A stretch of 64,000 nucleotides of DNA from Microbacterium psychrotolerans (GCF_031085295.1 NZ_JAVFWO010000002.1:1-64000), one strand, 5' to 3'; shown: positions 7,604 to 18,221, numbered from the stretch's first letter. Translations and numbers: made by a program. The notes: generated by a model not told the origin, from the letters alone.

Positions 7604-8298
7604 GCGCAGGCGGGGACTCCTCACGGATCACCGTTGCGCTCCCGAACGGAAGCGCCGACATCTCGGCCGACCTCGTGGCGCCCGCGGCGCCCTGGGCGTT
7701 CGCCGCCCTTGCGCACGGCGCAGGCGCCGGCTACCGGCATCCGTTCCTGACAGGCTTCGCCGACGCGCTCGCGCACGAGGGCGTCGCGACGCTGCGCTTC
7801 AACTTCCCCTACCTGGAGGCAGGGCGACGGATGCCGGGCCCTGCGGCTCACGCCGTCGCGACGTGGGCCGCTGTGCACGCCGCCCTGAGGAAGAACGCGG
7901 CCGGGGCGCCGATCTTCGCGATGGGCAAGTCGTACGGCGGACGCATGGCGTCGATGGCTGCCGCGGAAGGCGTGATCGATCCGTCGGGGCTGATCTACCT
8001 CGGCTATCCGCTCCACCCGCCGGGGAGTCCCGACAAGGCCCGTACCGCGCACCTGCCGGATGTCTCGCAGCCGCAGCTGTTCGTCGAGGGCACCAACGAT
8101 CCCTTCATCGATCCCCACGACCAGCTCGACGCGGCGGTCGCCTCGTGCCGGGACGCCGAGATCATGTGGATCGACGGCGGCGGCCACTCGTTCGAGGTCA
8201 AGGGCCGGAAGCGCCCGCCGGCGGAGGTCGCCGCCGGGCTCGTCCCCCCGGTCGTCGCGTGGATGCGCCGGAATCACTCCGACGCAGGACCCACGTAA
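7600..8298 (+). CDS. alpha/beta hydrolase (dienelactone hydrolase / KANL3-like)
   Basis: A 232-residue alpha/beta-hydrolase fold enzyme. The oxyanion region is LAHGAGAGYRHPF near residue 38, the nucleophile elbow is GKSYGGR near residue 110 (Ser), the acid lies in EGTNDPFIDP and the His in GGGHSFEV. This is the short KANL3/Tex30-like branch, annotated as alpha/beta family or dienelactone hydrolase; the substrate is unknown. It begins at an ATGA overlap with the stress-protein gene. Its last 25 bases overlap the end of the convergent HTH-citrate synthase gene. Confidence 0.82.
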   Translation: MSAGGDSSRITVALPNGSADISADLVAPAAPWAFAALAHGAGAGYRHPFLTGFADALAHEGVATLRFNFPYLEAGRRMPGPAAHAVATWAAVHAALRKNAAGAPIFAMGKSYGGRMASMAAAEGVIDPSGLIYLGYPLHPPGSPDKARTAHLPDVSQPQLFVEGTNDPFIDPHDQLDAAVASCRDAEIMWIDGGGHSFEVKGRKRPPAEVAAGLVPPVVAWMRRNHSDAGPT

Positions 8299-9473
8299 CG
8301 ACCCCGGGGCCGCAGCCGCATCGGGCGCTCGTCGTACTCGTCGAGCGCGTGGGTGATCCAGCCCGCGATGCGACCGACGGCGAAGACGACGGCGCCGGCA
8401 TCGTCGGGCATCTGCGCCCAGAGCGCGAGCGCCGCGAGGGCGAGGTCGAGGTTCGGTCGTGCGTCGGCACGGCGGGCCACTTCACCGGCGACCGCGTCGA
8501 CGGCCGCCATCACCTCTGCGCTGCCGGGCGTCTCCCGCAGCAGTTCCATCAGCACGGCTGCCCGCATGTCTGCGCCGGCATACAGCGCCTGGCCGAAGCC
8601 CGGGATGCCGCGCCCGCCGTCGCGCACCGCGCGGGCGATCGCCGTGGAGGCCGGGTCTCCCTCCTGCACGGCGCGCAGCATGCGCACGGCGGCACGGCTC
8701 GCCGTGCCATGCAGGGGCGCGTCGAACGCGCCGAGCGCGGCCGTGACGACGGCGTAGCCGGATGCCCGAGCCGAGGCGGCGACCCGGGCAGCGAGCGTCG
8801 AGACGGCGAGGTCGTGGTCGATCACGAGGACGAGTGCGGCGTCGAGCAGGCGCGGTCCGTGCGGATCGCCGGACGCGGCCAGCGCACGCCACAGCGTGGG
8901 GGCGATCGCGTCGGCGTCGCCCTGCGGAGAGAGAGACGCGGGAACGCCGGTGAGCAGCCGCGCACCGACGCGGATGAGCTGTGACGGGTCCGGGTCGTCG
9001 CGCAGGGGATCGGTGGCGCCCAGCGCCGCGACGGCGACCAGTATGCGATCCAGCGACGAGGCCGTTTCGCCGAGGGCCGCGATCGTGCGGCGCGCCACGG
9101 CGAGGTCGGCGTCCGACGGACCGCGCAGCGACGGCACATCCCAGAGCCACGTCACGACCTCTTCGAACGACTGCTCGCGTGCGAGGCGGGACGCAGACCG
9201 CTCCCGGTAGTGCAATTCGTCGTCGTCGATGTGGGCGAGGTTCGTGTCGAGCACCATGAGGGGAGTCCCCGCTGCAACCGTGCCCGGCGCGGCACGGGGC
9301 GACCGGCGACGCCGTCGGGCGAAGGCCTCGACCTCGAGCGGATCGAACGACGAGCCGGCGGCGTCCCGCTCGCGTGAGAGGAGTCCCCGTGACACGTAGG
9401 CGTACAGCGACTCCGGTTTGACGCCGAGCCGCGCGGCCGCCTCCACAGCGGTGAGGCGGGGGAGGTCACTCAC
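8274..9473 (-). CDS. citrate-synthase-family protein with N-terminal DNA-binding domain
   Basis: A 399-residue fusion. Residues 5-55 are an excisionase/MerR-type helix-turn-helix (LTAVEAAARLGVKPESLYAY, then a basic RRRRR run); 75-399 are a citrate synthase domain. His220 (IDHDLAVST), the catalytic His255 (PLHGTAS) and Asp343 (NLDLAL) are present, but the oxaloacetate-binding His of the GFGH motif is Gln295 (GFGQALY) and the following DPR is DMR. Activity is therefore doubtful and a sensor or regulator role is plausible. The GTG start is the first one compatible with the HTH; longer readings run through the candidate operators. It is divergent from citA, 112 bases away. Confidence 0.8.
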   Translation of the reverse strand: MSDLPRLTAVEAAARLGVKPESLYAYVSRGLLSRERDAAGSSFDPLEVEAFARRRRRSPRAAPGTVAAGTPLMVLDTNLAHIDDDELHYRERSASRLAREQSFEEVVTWLWDVPSLRGPSDADLAVARRTIAALGETASSLDRILVAVAALGATDPLRDDPDPSQLIRVGARLLTGVPASLSPQGDADAIAPTLWRALAASGDPHGPRLLDAALVLVIDHDLAVSTLAARVAASARASGYAVVTAALGAFDAPLHGTASRAAVRMLRAVQEGDPASTAIARAVRDGGRGIPGFGQALYAGADMRAAVLMELLRETPGSAEVMAAVDAVAGEVARRADARPNLDLALAALALWAQMPDDAGAVVFAVGRIAGWITHALDEYDERPMRLRPRGRYVGPASE

Positions 9474-9477
9474 GATG

Positions 9478-9512
9478 TTGATCCGATCAAGATTGACGAA
9501 AGCGTGATCAAG
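9478..9512. promoter_or_regulatory. candidate operators between the divergent citrate synthase genes
   Basis: A perfect palindrome TTGATC-C-GATCAA spans 9478-9490. Its right half, GATCAAG (9485-9491), recurs in direct orientation at 9506-9512, exactly 21 bases or two helical turns downstream. TTGACG at 9493-9498 could be the -35 of citA, with GACACT 18 bases on. The AT-rich repeats contrast with the GC-rich surroundings and sit directly in front of the HTH-citrate synthase start, as expected for an autoregulated divergent control region. Confidence 0.55.
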
Positions 9513-9585
9513 TTCCGACACTGACTGTAGCGGCAATCGCCCGCCCGACACCCGGACGGGCGGCCCGGAACGACAAGGAGCCGAC

Positions 9586-10734
9586 ATGAGCACGACGACA
9601 CAGTCCGCCACGAAGGACATCCCGCGAGGTCTCGCCGGCGTCATCGTGGCCGAGACGACCGTGAGCGATGTCCGCGGCGCCGAGGGCTTCTACCAGTACC
9701 GGGACCGCTCCGCGATCGAGCTGGCGGCCTCGGCGACGTTCGAGGACGCCTGGCAGCTGCTCGTGACGGGCGAGACGGCGACGGGCGCCTCCCGCGCCGG
9801 GTTCGCCGCCCGCGTCGCCGCCGCAGCCGGCCGCCGTGGCGACATCGATGCCGTCGTCGACGCGGTCGCGTCGGCCACGCCCGAGGTGCTCGCCGGCCTC
9901 GCGGCGGCGTGGCCGCTGCTCGGCGCGCGGCGCGGCATCCGTCCGCTCTACGATCTCGACGAGGACCAGCGCCTCGACGACGCGATCGCGTTCGGCGCGT
10001 CGACGCCCGTCCTGGTAGGGGCGCTCTGGAGGCGGGGCCGTGGGGAGGCGGCGCTGCCCGGGCTCGACGGCCGAGGCCTCGTCGCGAACTACCTGTACCA
10101 GGTGACCGGCGCCGAGCCCGACGAGGAGACCGAGCGCGCGCTCACCACGTATCTCATCGCCGTCATGGACCACGGCTTCAACGCGTCGACGTTCACGGCG
10201 CGGGTCATCGCCTCGACCGGAGCGGATGCCGCCGCGTGCCTGGCCGGCGCCCTCGGCGCTCTGACCGGACCGCTGCACGGCGGGGCGCCGTCGCGCGCGC
10301 TCGACGGGCTGGACGCCGTGGGAAGCGCCGACCGCATCGAGCCGTGGATCCGCGGCGAGCTCGCGGCCGGGCGCCGGCTGATGGGCTTCGGCCATGCCGT
10401 GTACCGCACGGCCGATCCGCGCGCCGAGCTCATGAAGCGCGTCGCGCTGCGCACCGGCGGTCCGCGCGTCGAGCTGGCGGTGCGGTTCCAGGAGACGGCC
10501 GAGCGGATGCTCGCTGAGGCCAAGCCCGGCCGCGAGCTGCATGCGAACGTGGAGTTCTGGGCGGCGCTGGTCATGGAGCGATGCGGGCTGCCGCGATCGA
10601 TGTTCACGCCGACGTTCGCGGTCGCCCGCACCATCGGATGGACCGCGCACATCCTCGAGCAGGCGCGCGACCCGAAGATCATCCGGCCGTCGGCGCGCTA
10701 CGTCGGTCCGCAGGTGCGAGCCGCAGCGGCCTGA
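9586..10734 (+). CDS. citA: citrate synthase 2 / 2-methylcitrate synthase-like
   Basis: A 382-residue short-form citrate synthase closest, from memory, to M. tuberculosis CitA. It condenses acetyl-CoA (or another short acyl-CoA) with oxaloacetate. Visible active-site residues are His196 (MDHGFNASTF), His231 (GPLHGGAPSR), His270 (GFGHAVYRTADPR) and Glu323 in NVEFWAA, where classical enzymes have Asp; Glu is, I believe, usual in the CitA clade. GACAAGGAG before the ATG is a good ribosome-binding site, so this mRNA has a leader. It is probably controlled by the divergent HTH-citrate synthase. Confidence 0.88.
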   Translation: MSTTTQSATKDIPRGLAGVIVAETTVSDVRGAEGFYQYRDRSAIELAASATFEDAWQLLVTGETATGASRAGFAARVAAAAGRRGDIDAVVDAVASATPEVLAGLAAAWPLLGARRGIRPLYDLDEDQRLDDAIAFGASTPVLVGALWRRGRGEAALPGLDGRGLVANYLYQVTGAEPDEETERALTTYLIAVMDHGFNASTFTARVIASTGADAAACLAGALGALTGPLHGGAPSRALDGLDAVGSADRIEPWIRGELAAGRRLMGFGHAVYRTADPRAELMKRVALRTGGPRVELAVRFQETAERMLAEAKPGRELHANVEFWAALVMERCGLPRSMFTPTFAVARTIGWTAHILEQARDPKIIRPSARYVGPQVRAAAA

Positions 10735-10770
10735 CCTCGGCCGGCGCATGAGCGATGCGCCGGCGCAGGA

Positions 10771-12591
10771 CTATCGTCCCGCGGCGTACCCCTGCATGCC
10801 GCGAGGGTTGGCGGCACCCCAGACGACGCCGGCGGCGGCATCCCGTCCCACGGCCGACACCCGGCCGAGCGCCCAGTCGCCCGCGCGCGTCACGACGTGT
10901 CCCCGGCGCTCGAGGCCTTCGATCAGGGCGTCGCCCAGGCGGTTCTCGACGACGGCGCCGGCGGGCGTCCACGTGCGCGGCCAGAACGACTCGGGCAGCG
11001 AGGTCGTGTGCAGCGCGGGGGCGTCGATCGCCTGCTGCGGCGAGTAGCCGCCGACGATGATCCGCAGGAGCGCCAGCAGCTGCCACTGGTCCTGCTGGTC
11101 GCCGCCGGGGGAGCCGATCGCGAACTCGGGGGCACCGCCGCGCAGGACGAGCGTCGGCGTGAGCGTCGTGCGCGGCCGCCGTCCCGGCACGAGCGAGGAC
11201 GGGTGCCCGGGCTCGAGCCACGTCATCTGCAGGCGGGTGCCCAGGCAGAACCCCAGCGCAGGAATCGTCGGCGACGACTGCAGCCAGCCGCCCGACGGCG
11301 TCGCCGAGACGATGTTTCCCCAGCGGTCGATGACGTCGAGATGACACGTGTCGCCCCGCGTCTCACCGGAAGACGACACGCGCTGCTCGGCCGCCGTGAC
11401 GGTCGGCTCGCCGGTGCCGAGCGCCGGCGCATCGTACGTCGTACGCAGCGGGGGACGGAACGCCGTGCGCCCCGGGAGCGGGCCCGGCCGGAACTGCGCC
11501 GAGGCGGTCTCGGTGATCAGCGAGCGGCGCGCGTCGAGATAGTCGGCGGACAGCAGCGCGTCGAGGTCTACGTCGTCATCGCCGAACCAGCCGTCGCGAT
11601 CGGCGTAGGCGAGCTTCTGCGCCTCGAGGATCGTGTGGGCGCCGGCCTCCTGCGACGGATCGAGGAGATCGTCGGCGAGCGGCTCGAGCAGACCGAGGGT
11701 CTGCAGCAGCGCCGGCCCCTGCGTCCAGGCACCCGCCTTCGCGATCGTGCGCCCGCGGAACTCCCGCGTCACGGCCGGTTCATAGCCGGCGTCGAAGCCC
11801 GCGAAGTCGTCGGGCGTGATGACGCCCGCGTGCGCGCCGCCGTCCGAGTGCCGATGCGGCTGGGCCAGGAACGCCGACGCCTCGTGCGCGACGATCCCCG
11901 TCTTCCACTCTCGGCGTGCGGCGTCGATCCGGGCGGCGCGCCCGACCGGACCGTCGTCGCGCACGGTACACGATGCGTGCACCAGCCCGTCGAGGACGGC
12001 GGCATACGCCGGATTGCGCATGACCCGCCCCGCGGCGGGAGGTTCGCCGTCGGGCATCCACAGCTCGGCGGAGGTCGGCCAGTCATCCCGGAACAGCTCG
12101 GCCACGCGCGCGATGGTCGCGGCGGCGCCTGCCACCAGCGGGTGCCCGTCGCGGGCGTAGCCGATCGCATATGCGAGCACGTCGGTGAGCTCCCACGTCC
12201 CGTGGTCGCGCAGCAGCAGGAGCCAGGCGTCGACCGCCCCGGGCACCGCCGCGGCGAGGCCGCCCGCACCGGGTACGAGGTCGAGCCCCTCATCGCGGTA
12301 GTGCTCGATCGTCGCTCCCGCGGGTGCGGGTCCCTGGCCCATGAGCACCGTCGGGGCGGCGGCACCCGCCGGTTGGAAGATCCCGACGAGGTCCCCGCCG
12401 GGGCCGTTGAGGTGTGGTTCCACCACGTGGAGCACGAAGGCCGCGGCGACCGACGCGTCGAACGCGTTGCCGCCGCGCTCGAGAACCGCCTGCGCGGTGG
12501 CCGTCGCAAGCCAGTGGGTCGATGCCGACATGCCGAACGTGCCGGTCAGCGTCGGGCGCGTCGTGAACGGCGCCGGAGCGGTGTAGGCCAC
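10771..12591 (-). CDS. ggt: gamma-glutamyltransferase family protein
   Basis: Ntn-hydrolase of the gamma-glutamyltranspeptidase family, 606 residues, made as a proenzyme. The N-terminal half has the family motif GGNAFDASVAAAFVLHVVEPH and GPGGD; the nucleophile Thr lies in GDTCHLDVIDRWGN, followed by the lid region and the SGGWLQSS and GSPGGDQQ loops. No signal peptide is visible, so it appears cytoplasmic, unlike the classical periplasmic enzyme. The GTG start lies four bases after the stop of pepP, so the two form an operon for peptide and gamma-glutamyl-compound turnover. A start 42 bases earlier is also open. Confidence 0.85.
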   Translation of the reverse strand: MAYTAPAPFTTRPTLTGTFGMSASTHWLATATAQAVLERGGNAFDASVAAAFVLHVVEPHLNGPGGDLVGIFQPAGAAAPTVLMGQGPAPAGATIEHYRDEGLDLVPGAGGLAAAVPGAVDAWLLLLRDHGTWELTDVLAYAIGYARDGHPLVAGAAATIARVAELFRDDWPTSAELWMPDGEPPAAGRVMRNPAYAAVLDGLVHASCTVRDDGPVGRAARIDAARREWKTGIVAHEASAFLAQPHRHSDGGAHAGVITPDDFAGFDAGYEPAVTREFRGRTIAKAGAWTQGPALLQTLGLLEPLADDLLDPSQEAGAHTILEAQKLAYADRDGWFGDDDVDLDALLSADYLDARRSLITETASAQFRPGPLPGRTAFRPPLRTTYDAPALGTGEPTVTAAEQRVSSSGETRGDTCHLDVIDRWGNIVSATPSGGWLQSSPTIPALGFCLGTRLQMTWLEPGHPSSLVPGRRPRTTLTPTLVLRGGAPEFAIGSPGGDQQDQWQLLALLRIIVGGYSPQQAIDAPALHTTSLPESFWPRTWTPAGAVVENRLGDALIEGLERRGHVVTRAGDWALGRVSAVGRDAAAGVVWGAANPRGMQGYAAGR

Positions 12592-12595
12592 GGGC

Positions 12596-14029
12596 TCAGC
12601 GCCCGCCGGCCGCGATCCAGGCCTCGACCTCATCCGCGGTACGCGGGATGGCGGCCGACAGGTTGACGGGGCCGTCATCGGTCATCAGGATGTCGTCCTC
12701 GATGCGCACGCCGATGCCGCGGTACTCCTCGGGAACGGTGAGGTCGTCGATCTGGAAGTAGAGTCCCGGCTCGATCGTGAAGACCATGCCGGCCTCGAGG
12801 ATGCCGTCGTAGTACATGTCGCGGCGGGCCTGAGCGCAGTCGTGCACGTCGATGCCCAGGTGGTGGCTGGTGCCGTGCACCATGTAACGACGGTGGTGGC
12901 CGCCGCTGTCGGCGTCCAGCGCTTCCTCCGCCGTCACCGGCAGCAGGCCCCATTCGGCGACCCGTGCCGCGATGACCTGCATGGCGGCCTCGTGGACGGA
13001 GCGGAACCTCACGCCCGGGCGAGCCGCGGCGAAGGCGGCGTCGGCGGCTTCGCGCACCGTCTCGTAGACCTTGCGCTGCACATCGGTGAAGCGGCCGCTC
13101 ACCGGAAGCGTGCGCGTGATGTCGGCGGTGTAGAGGCTGTCGACCTCGACGCCGGCGTCGATCAGGATGAGGTCGCCCGGCACCACGGCGCCGTCGTTGC
13201 GTGTCCAGTGCAGGTAGCACGCGTGGGGACCGGATGCGGCGATCGTGTCGTAGCCGACCGCGTTGCCGTCGCTGCGGGCCCGCTGATGGAACACGCCCTC
13301 CACGACGCGCTCCCCGCGGGGGTGCTCGACGACGGCGGGCAGGTTCGCGACGATGTCGTCGAAGCCGGAGGCGGTCACCTGCACCGCGAGCTCCATCTGC
13401 CCGATCTCGTACGCGTCCTTCACAAGCCGCAGCTCCGACACGAATCGCGTGAGGTCGTCGTCCTCGTCGAGAACGACATCGCCGTCGCCGGACTCGAAGT
13501 CGTCGATGTGGGCGGTCGCAAGGGCGAGATCGGCGGCTACGCCGGCGAGCGCAGGCCGGGGGCCGATCCAGAACTCGCCGATCGAGGCATCCGAGTAGAA
13601 CTCGCTCGTCGTGCGGTCGGCGCGCTCGCGGAAGTACAGCGTGACGTCGTGGCCCCCCGAGGAGCGGGGCTCGAAGACCAGCACGGCGCCGGGTTCGGAA
13701 TCCGACGCCCACCCCGTGAGGTGCGAGAACGCCGAGTGGGCGCGGAAGGGGTAGTCGGTGTCGTTGCTGCGCGGCTTCAGCTCACCGGCGGGGATGACCA
13801 GGCGCTTGCCGGGGAACGCGGCCGAGACCGCGTCGCGGCGCCGCGCCGCGAAGGGCGCCTGCGGACGCGCCGGGGGTGCGGTGTCAGGGCGCTCGGCCCA
13901 CCCGGTGGAGATCGTGTCGAGGAAGCCCTGACCGAACGGCTGGCGCCGGTTGGTGCTGGTCGTCGGCGGTGTGGCGGTCTCCGTGGTGCTCGTGGCGCCG
14001 GTGGACTGCTCGCTGGCTGCGCTGCTCAT
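12596..14029 (-). CDS. pepP: Xaa-Pro aminopeptidase (M24B)
   Basis: Metallo-aminopeptidase of 477 residues that removes N-terminal residues before proline. A low-complexity Ser/Thr leader of about 30 residues precedes the aminopeptidase P N-terminal domain (RLVIPAGEL, FSHLTGW). The pita-bread catalytic domain shows the five metal ligands: two Asp in DAGVEVDSLYTADITRT, His in HGTSHHLGIDVHD, Glu in FTIEPGLYF and Glu in GVRIEDDIL. It is the promoter-proximal gene of a pair with ggt. GAGACT seven bases before the ATG is a possible weak leaderless -10. Confidence 0.92.
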   Translation of the reverse strand: MSSAASEQSTGATSTTETATPPTTSTNRRQPFGQGFLDTISTGWAERPDTAPPARPQAPFAARRRDAVSAAFPGKRLVIPAGELKPRSNDTDYPFRAHSAFSHLTGWASDSEPGAVLVFEPRSSGGHDVTLYFRERADRTTSEFYSDASIGEFWIGPRPALAGVAADLALATAHIDDFESGDGDVVLDEDDDLTRFVSELRLVKDAYEIGQMELAVQVTASGFDDIVANLPAVVEHPRGERVVEGVFHQRARSDGNAVGYDTIAASGPHACYLHWTRNDGAVVPGDLILIDAGVEVDSLYTADITRTLPVSGRFTDVQRKVYETVREAADAAFAAARPGVRFRSVHEAAMQVIAARVAEWGLLPVTAEEALDADSGGHHRRYMVHGTSHHLGIDVHDCAQARRDMYYDGILEAGMVFTIEPGLYFQIDDLTVPEEYRGIGVRIEDDILMTDDGPVNLSAAIPRTADEVEAWIAAGGR

Positions 14030-14069
14030 GCGTCCCAGTCTCGCATGCGCGGGCGGCTGCGAGACAGGC

Positions 14070-15092
14070 TCAGCCGGCCGGCTCGTACTGGACGATCAGC
14101 GGGCGATGATCCGACCCGGAGTCGTCGAGCGACCGCAGCACGAGCGACCCCGATGCGCGCCACTGCGGGGTGGCCATCACATGGTCGATCGGCGTGCCGA
14201 GGACGGCAGGGAGGTCGGCCGACCAGGTGCCCAGCGCTCCGTTGCCCGTCTCGACGGCGGCGTCGGTGCAGTGGCCGAGGGTGGCGCCGTCGAGCCCCAG
14301 ACCCGCCATGTGGTCGACGGTCGCATTGAAGTCGCCGGCCATGATCACGTTGCCGTCGCCGCACTGGTCCGCCAGCCACTGCAGGTCGTCGCGCCAGCTC
14401 TGCATGTAGCTCGGCCGCGGCGCGACCGCGTGGACGGCGACCACGATGGGGCCGTTGCCCGAGACGGGCATCGCGACCGCGCTCGGCACGGTGGAGGTGT
14501 TGCTGGTGCCGTCGAGTGAGGACTCGATGACCGCGTAGTCGCCCAGGTCGGGCGAGATCAGGAGGGTCGTAGACCCGGCGTCCCATTCTGTCGACGGATC
14601 CGAGGCGTGGTGCGCCCACATCCGGTGGCCGAGGTCGCGCATCGCGAGCGCGACGCTCTCACCTGTCTCGATCGTGGTCTCGGGCAGGGCGACGATGTCG
14701 GCATCCATCGCGACGGCGATCTTCGCGATGGTCTCGGGTGGCGTCGCCGGGCCGGCCGTGTTCCACGTCATCACCCGGACGCTGGCATCCGTCTTCGCCG
14801 GCAGCGGGTCGGTGCCGAGGCCGCCGCGCGCCGACAGCACGGCGACGTTCGCCACGGTCGCGACCCCGGCGACGAGCGCGATCGAGAACGCCAACGGCCG
14901 CAGTGGCCGTGCGATCGCGAGGAGCAGCGCGAGCAGCGCGGCCGCGGCGAACGCGAGCGCGAGGATGCCACGGAACGACACGATCTGGGCGATCGGGTAG
15001 ATGCGCTCGACCCGGAAGAACCCGGGGAACGTGAGCACCGCTGCGGCGATCGCGCACAGCACGGTCACGAGGATCCCGAGCAGGCGAAGCAC
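14070..15092 (-). CDS. membrane-anchored endonuclease/exonuclease/phosphatase-fold protein
   Basis: A 340-residue protein with three N-terminal transmembrane helices (residues 3-20, 33-60 and 67-85) and an extracytoplasmic EEP domain. EEP motifs are VMTWNTAG, ALPETTIE (metal-binding Glu), AVHAVAP, MAGDFNATVDH, IDHVMAT and GSDHRPLIV (catalytic His). The family hydrolyses phosphodiesters in nucleic acids or lipids; this architecture is common in actinobacteria and its substrate is unknown. The start is the GTG seven bases after TAGAGT. A divergent PHP phosphoesterase begins 85 bases away. Confidence 0.8.
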   Translation of the reverse strand: MLRLLGILVTVLCAIAAAVLTFPGFFRVERIYPIAQIVSFRGILALAFAAAALLALLLAIARPLRPLAFSIALVAGVATVANVAVLSARGGLGTDPLPAKTDASVRVMTWNTAGPATPPETIAKIAVAMDADIVALPETTIETGESVALAMRDLGHRMWAHHASDPSTEWDAGSTTLLISPDLGDYAVIESSLDGTSNTSTVPSAVAMPVSGNGPIVVAVHAVAPRPSYMQSWRDDLQWLADQCGDGNVIMAGDFNATVDHMAGLGLDGATLGHCTDAAVETGNGALGTWSADLPAVLGTPIDHVMATPQWRASGSLVLRSLDDSGSDHRPLIVQYEPAG

Positions 15093-15099
15093 GACGGCG

Positions 15100-15105
15100 A
15101 CTCTA
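15100..15105 (-). promoter_or_regulatory. -10 element of the EEP-domain gene (leaderless)
   Basis: TAGAGT on the minus strand, seven bases before the GTG start; no ribosome-binding site. Confidence 0.5.
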
Positions 15106-15164
15106 TGCGAGCAGGCTGGGAGATCCGTCAGCGCACCGGGCGTGGCGCGAGGTAGCGCCCGCGC

Positions 15165-15170
15165 TACGCT
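15165..15170 (+). promoter_or_regulatory. -10 element of the PHP-domain gene (leaderless)
   Basis: TACGCT six bases before the ATG. The intervening CGGAGG looks like a ribosome-binding site but would abut the start codon, so leaderless initiation is more likely. Confidence 0.5.
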
Positions 15171-15176
15171 CGGAGG

Positions 15177-16100
15177 ATGCCCGGATCGTCCCGACGCCCG
15201 TTCCATACGTCGCCGACGCGGCGCGCGGAGCCCCGGGACGCGGGCGCGCAGCGCTTCGAAGGGCCGAGCGATCTGCATCTGCACTCCGCGAACTCCGACG
15301 GCACGCAGCCGCCCGCCGAGGTGATGGCGTCCGCGCACCGCTACGGGGTGCGGACGGCGGCTCTCACCGACCACGACACGACCTCGGGGTGGGCGGAGGC
15401 CGCCGACGCCGCGACGTCGCTCGGCATGACCTTCATCGCCGGCATGGAGCTCTCGGCCCGTCACGAATGGCGCAGCGTCCACGTGCTGGCGTATCTGCCG
15501 GATCCCGATGAGCCGGCGCTCCGCGCCGAGACCACCCGCATCCGCTCTTCGCGTCTGGATCGCGCCCGGCTCATGGCCGACCGGATCTCTCGCGACTACG
15601 ACCTCGTGTGGGACGACATCCTCGAGCAGACGAGCGACGGGGCGACCGTGGGGCGGCCGCACATCGCGGACGCGCTCGTGGCTCGCGGGCTGGTGCGCGA
15701 CCGCGCAGAGGCATTCGCCGGCATCCTCAGCCCGGGCGGCGACTACTACGTCGCGCTGTACGCTCCCGACCCGGTGACCGCCGTGGGCCTCGTCGCCGGT
15801 GCCGGGGGAGTGCCCATCATCGCCCATCCCGCCGGACGGGCCGGCCTGCTGCCGGTGCGGCTGATGGAGCGGATGCTGGATGCCGGCCTCGCCGGCTTCG
15901 AACTCGGACACCGTGAGAACCGGGATCCGGCCCTCACCACGCTGCGCGACCTGTGCCGCGAGCGCGATCTCATCGTCACCGGCTCGAGCGACTACCACGG
16001 TCTGGGCAAGCCCAACCAGCCGGGCGAGAACACGACCAGCGACGACATGGTGGCGCGGATCATCGAGCGGGCGACCGGAAACGCCCCTGTCTACCCGTGA
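15177..16100 (+). CDS. PHP-domain phosphoesterase (3',5'-nucleoside bisphosphate phosphatase-like)
   Basis: A 307-residue PHP-family metallophosphatase of the TrpH/YciV type, which dephosphorylates 3',5'-nucleoside bisphosphates or trims short RNA 5' ends. Metal-binding motifs appear in order: DLHLHSANSDGT (residues 32-43), ALTDHDT, GMELSA, GRPHIA, IIAHPAG, and GSSDYHG near the end. The N-terminal 28 residues are basic and probably disordered. It is a single-gene unit facing away from the EEP-domain gene. Confidence 0.85.
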   Translation: MPGSSRRPFHTSPTRRAEPRDAGAQRFEGPSDLHLHSANSDGTQPPAEVMASAHRYGVRTAALTDHDTTSGWAEAADAATSLGMTFIAGMELSARHEWRSVHVLAYLPDPDEPALRAETTRIRSSRLDRARLMADRISRDYDLVWDDILEQTSDGATVGRPHIADALVARGLVRDRAEAFAGILSPGGDYYVALYAPDPVTAVGLVAGAGGVPIIAHPAGRAGLLPVRLMERMLDAGLAGFELGHRENRDPALTTLRDLCRERDLIVTGSSDYHGLGKPNQPGENTTSDDMVARIIERATGNAPVYP

Positions 16101-16147
16101 GGGCGGACAGAGGCGTCTCCTTGCAGTGCGTGCCGCAGCTCAGGTGA

Positions 16148-16582
16148 TCAGCTCAGCGCCTTGGCCTTGAGCGCGTCGTACTCGGCCTGCGTGATCGTGC
16201 CGGCGTCGAGCAGACCCTTGGCCTTGGCGATCTCGTCGGCGGCGCTGGCGCCGCCCGATCCCGCGACGGACTTGATGTAGGCGTCCTGGGCGCTCTGCAG
16301 CTCGGAGGCCTGCTTCGCGCTGCGCTGGGCCATGCCGCTGCCGCGTGCGATGAGGTAGACCAGCAGCGTCAGGAACGGCACGAAGATCAGGAAGATGATC
16401 CAGACCGCCTTCCACCAGCCGTTCAGCTTGTGGTCGCGGAACAGGTCGCCGATGACGGCGAACAGCGCGAACAGGTACGCCATGAAGAAGAAGATCCAGA
16501 GGAACCACCAGATGATGTCCCAGAAGGAGCCCCAAAAGCCCTGGTACTCATATCCGGTGGTGACGGCATCGAGGATGTGCAC
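16148..16582 (-). CDS. PLDc_N / SHOCT-domain membrane protein
   Basis: A 144-residue protein with two transmembrane helices rich in Trp and Phe (FWDIIWWFLWIFFFMAYLFALFAVIG and GWWKAVWIIFLIFVPFLTLLVYLI), the PLD-nuclease N-terminal domain pattern. It ends in a SHOCT motif (KAKGLLDAGTITQAEYDALKAKAL). SHOCT is thought to be an oligomerisation module. The GTG start has AAGAAAGG at good spacing, so this mRNA has a leader; TATGGT about 50 bases upstream may be its -10. Function unknown. Confidence 0.78.
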   Translation of the reverse strand: MHILDAVTTGYEYQGFWGSFWDIIWWFLWIFFFMAYLFALFAVIGDLFRDHKLNGWWKAVWIIFLIFVPFLTLLVYLIARGSGMAQRSAKQASELQSAQDAYIKSVAGSGGASAADEIAKAKGLLDAGTITQAEYDALKAKALS

Positions 16583-16688
16583 GATACGCCTTTCTTGACT
16601 GCGAGGTAGCGGCGCGACGTGCGCCGCTTGCGCTCACCATAGCGCGGTCGCGGTGCCGCATGACGGCACCGCGACCGGACAAGACGAA

Positions 16689-18221
<1,533 letters not shown>

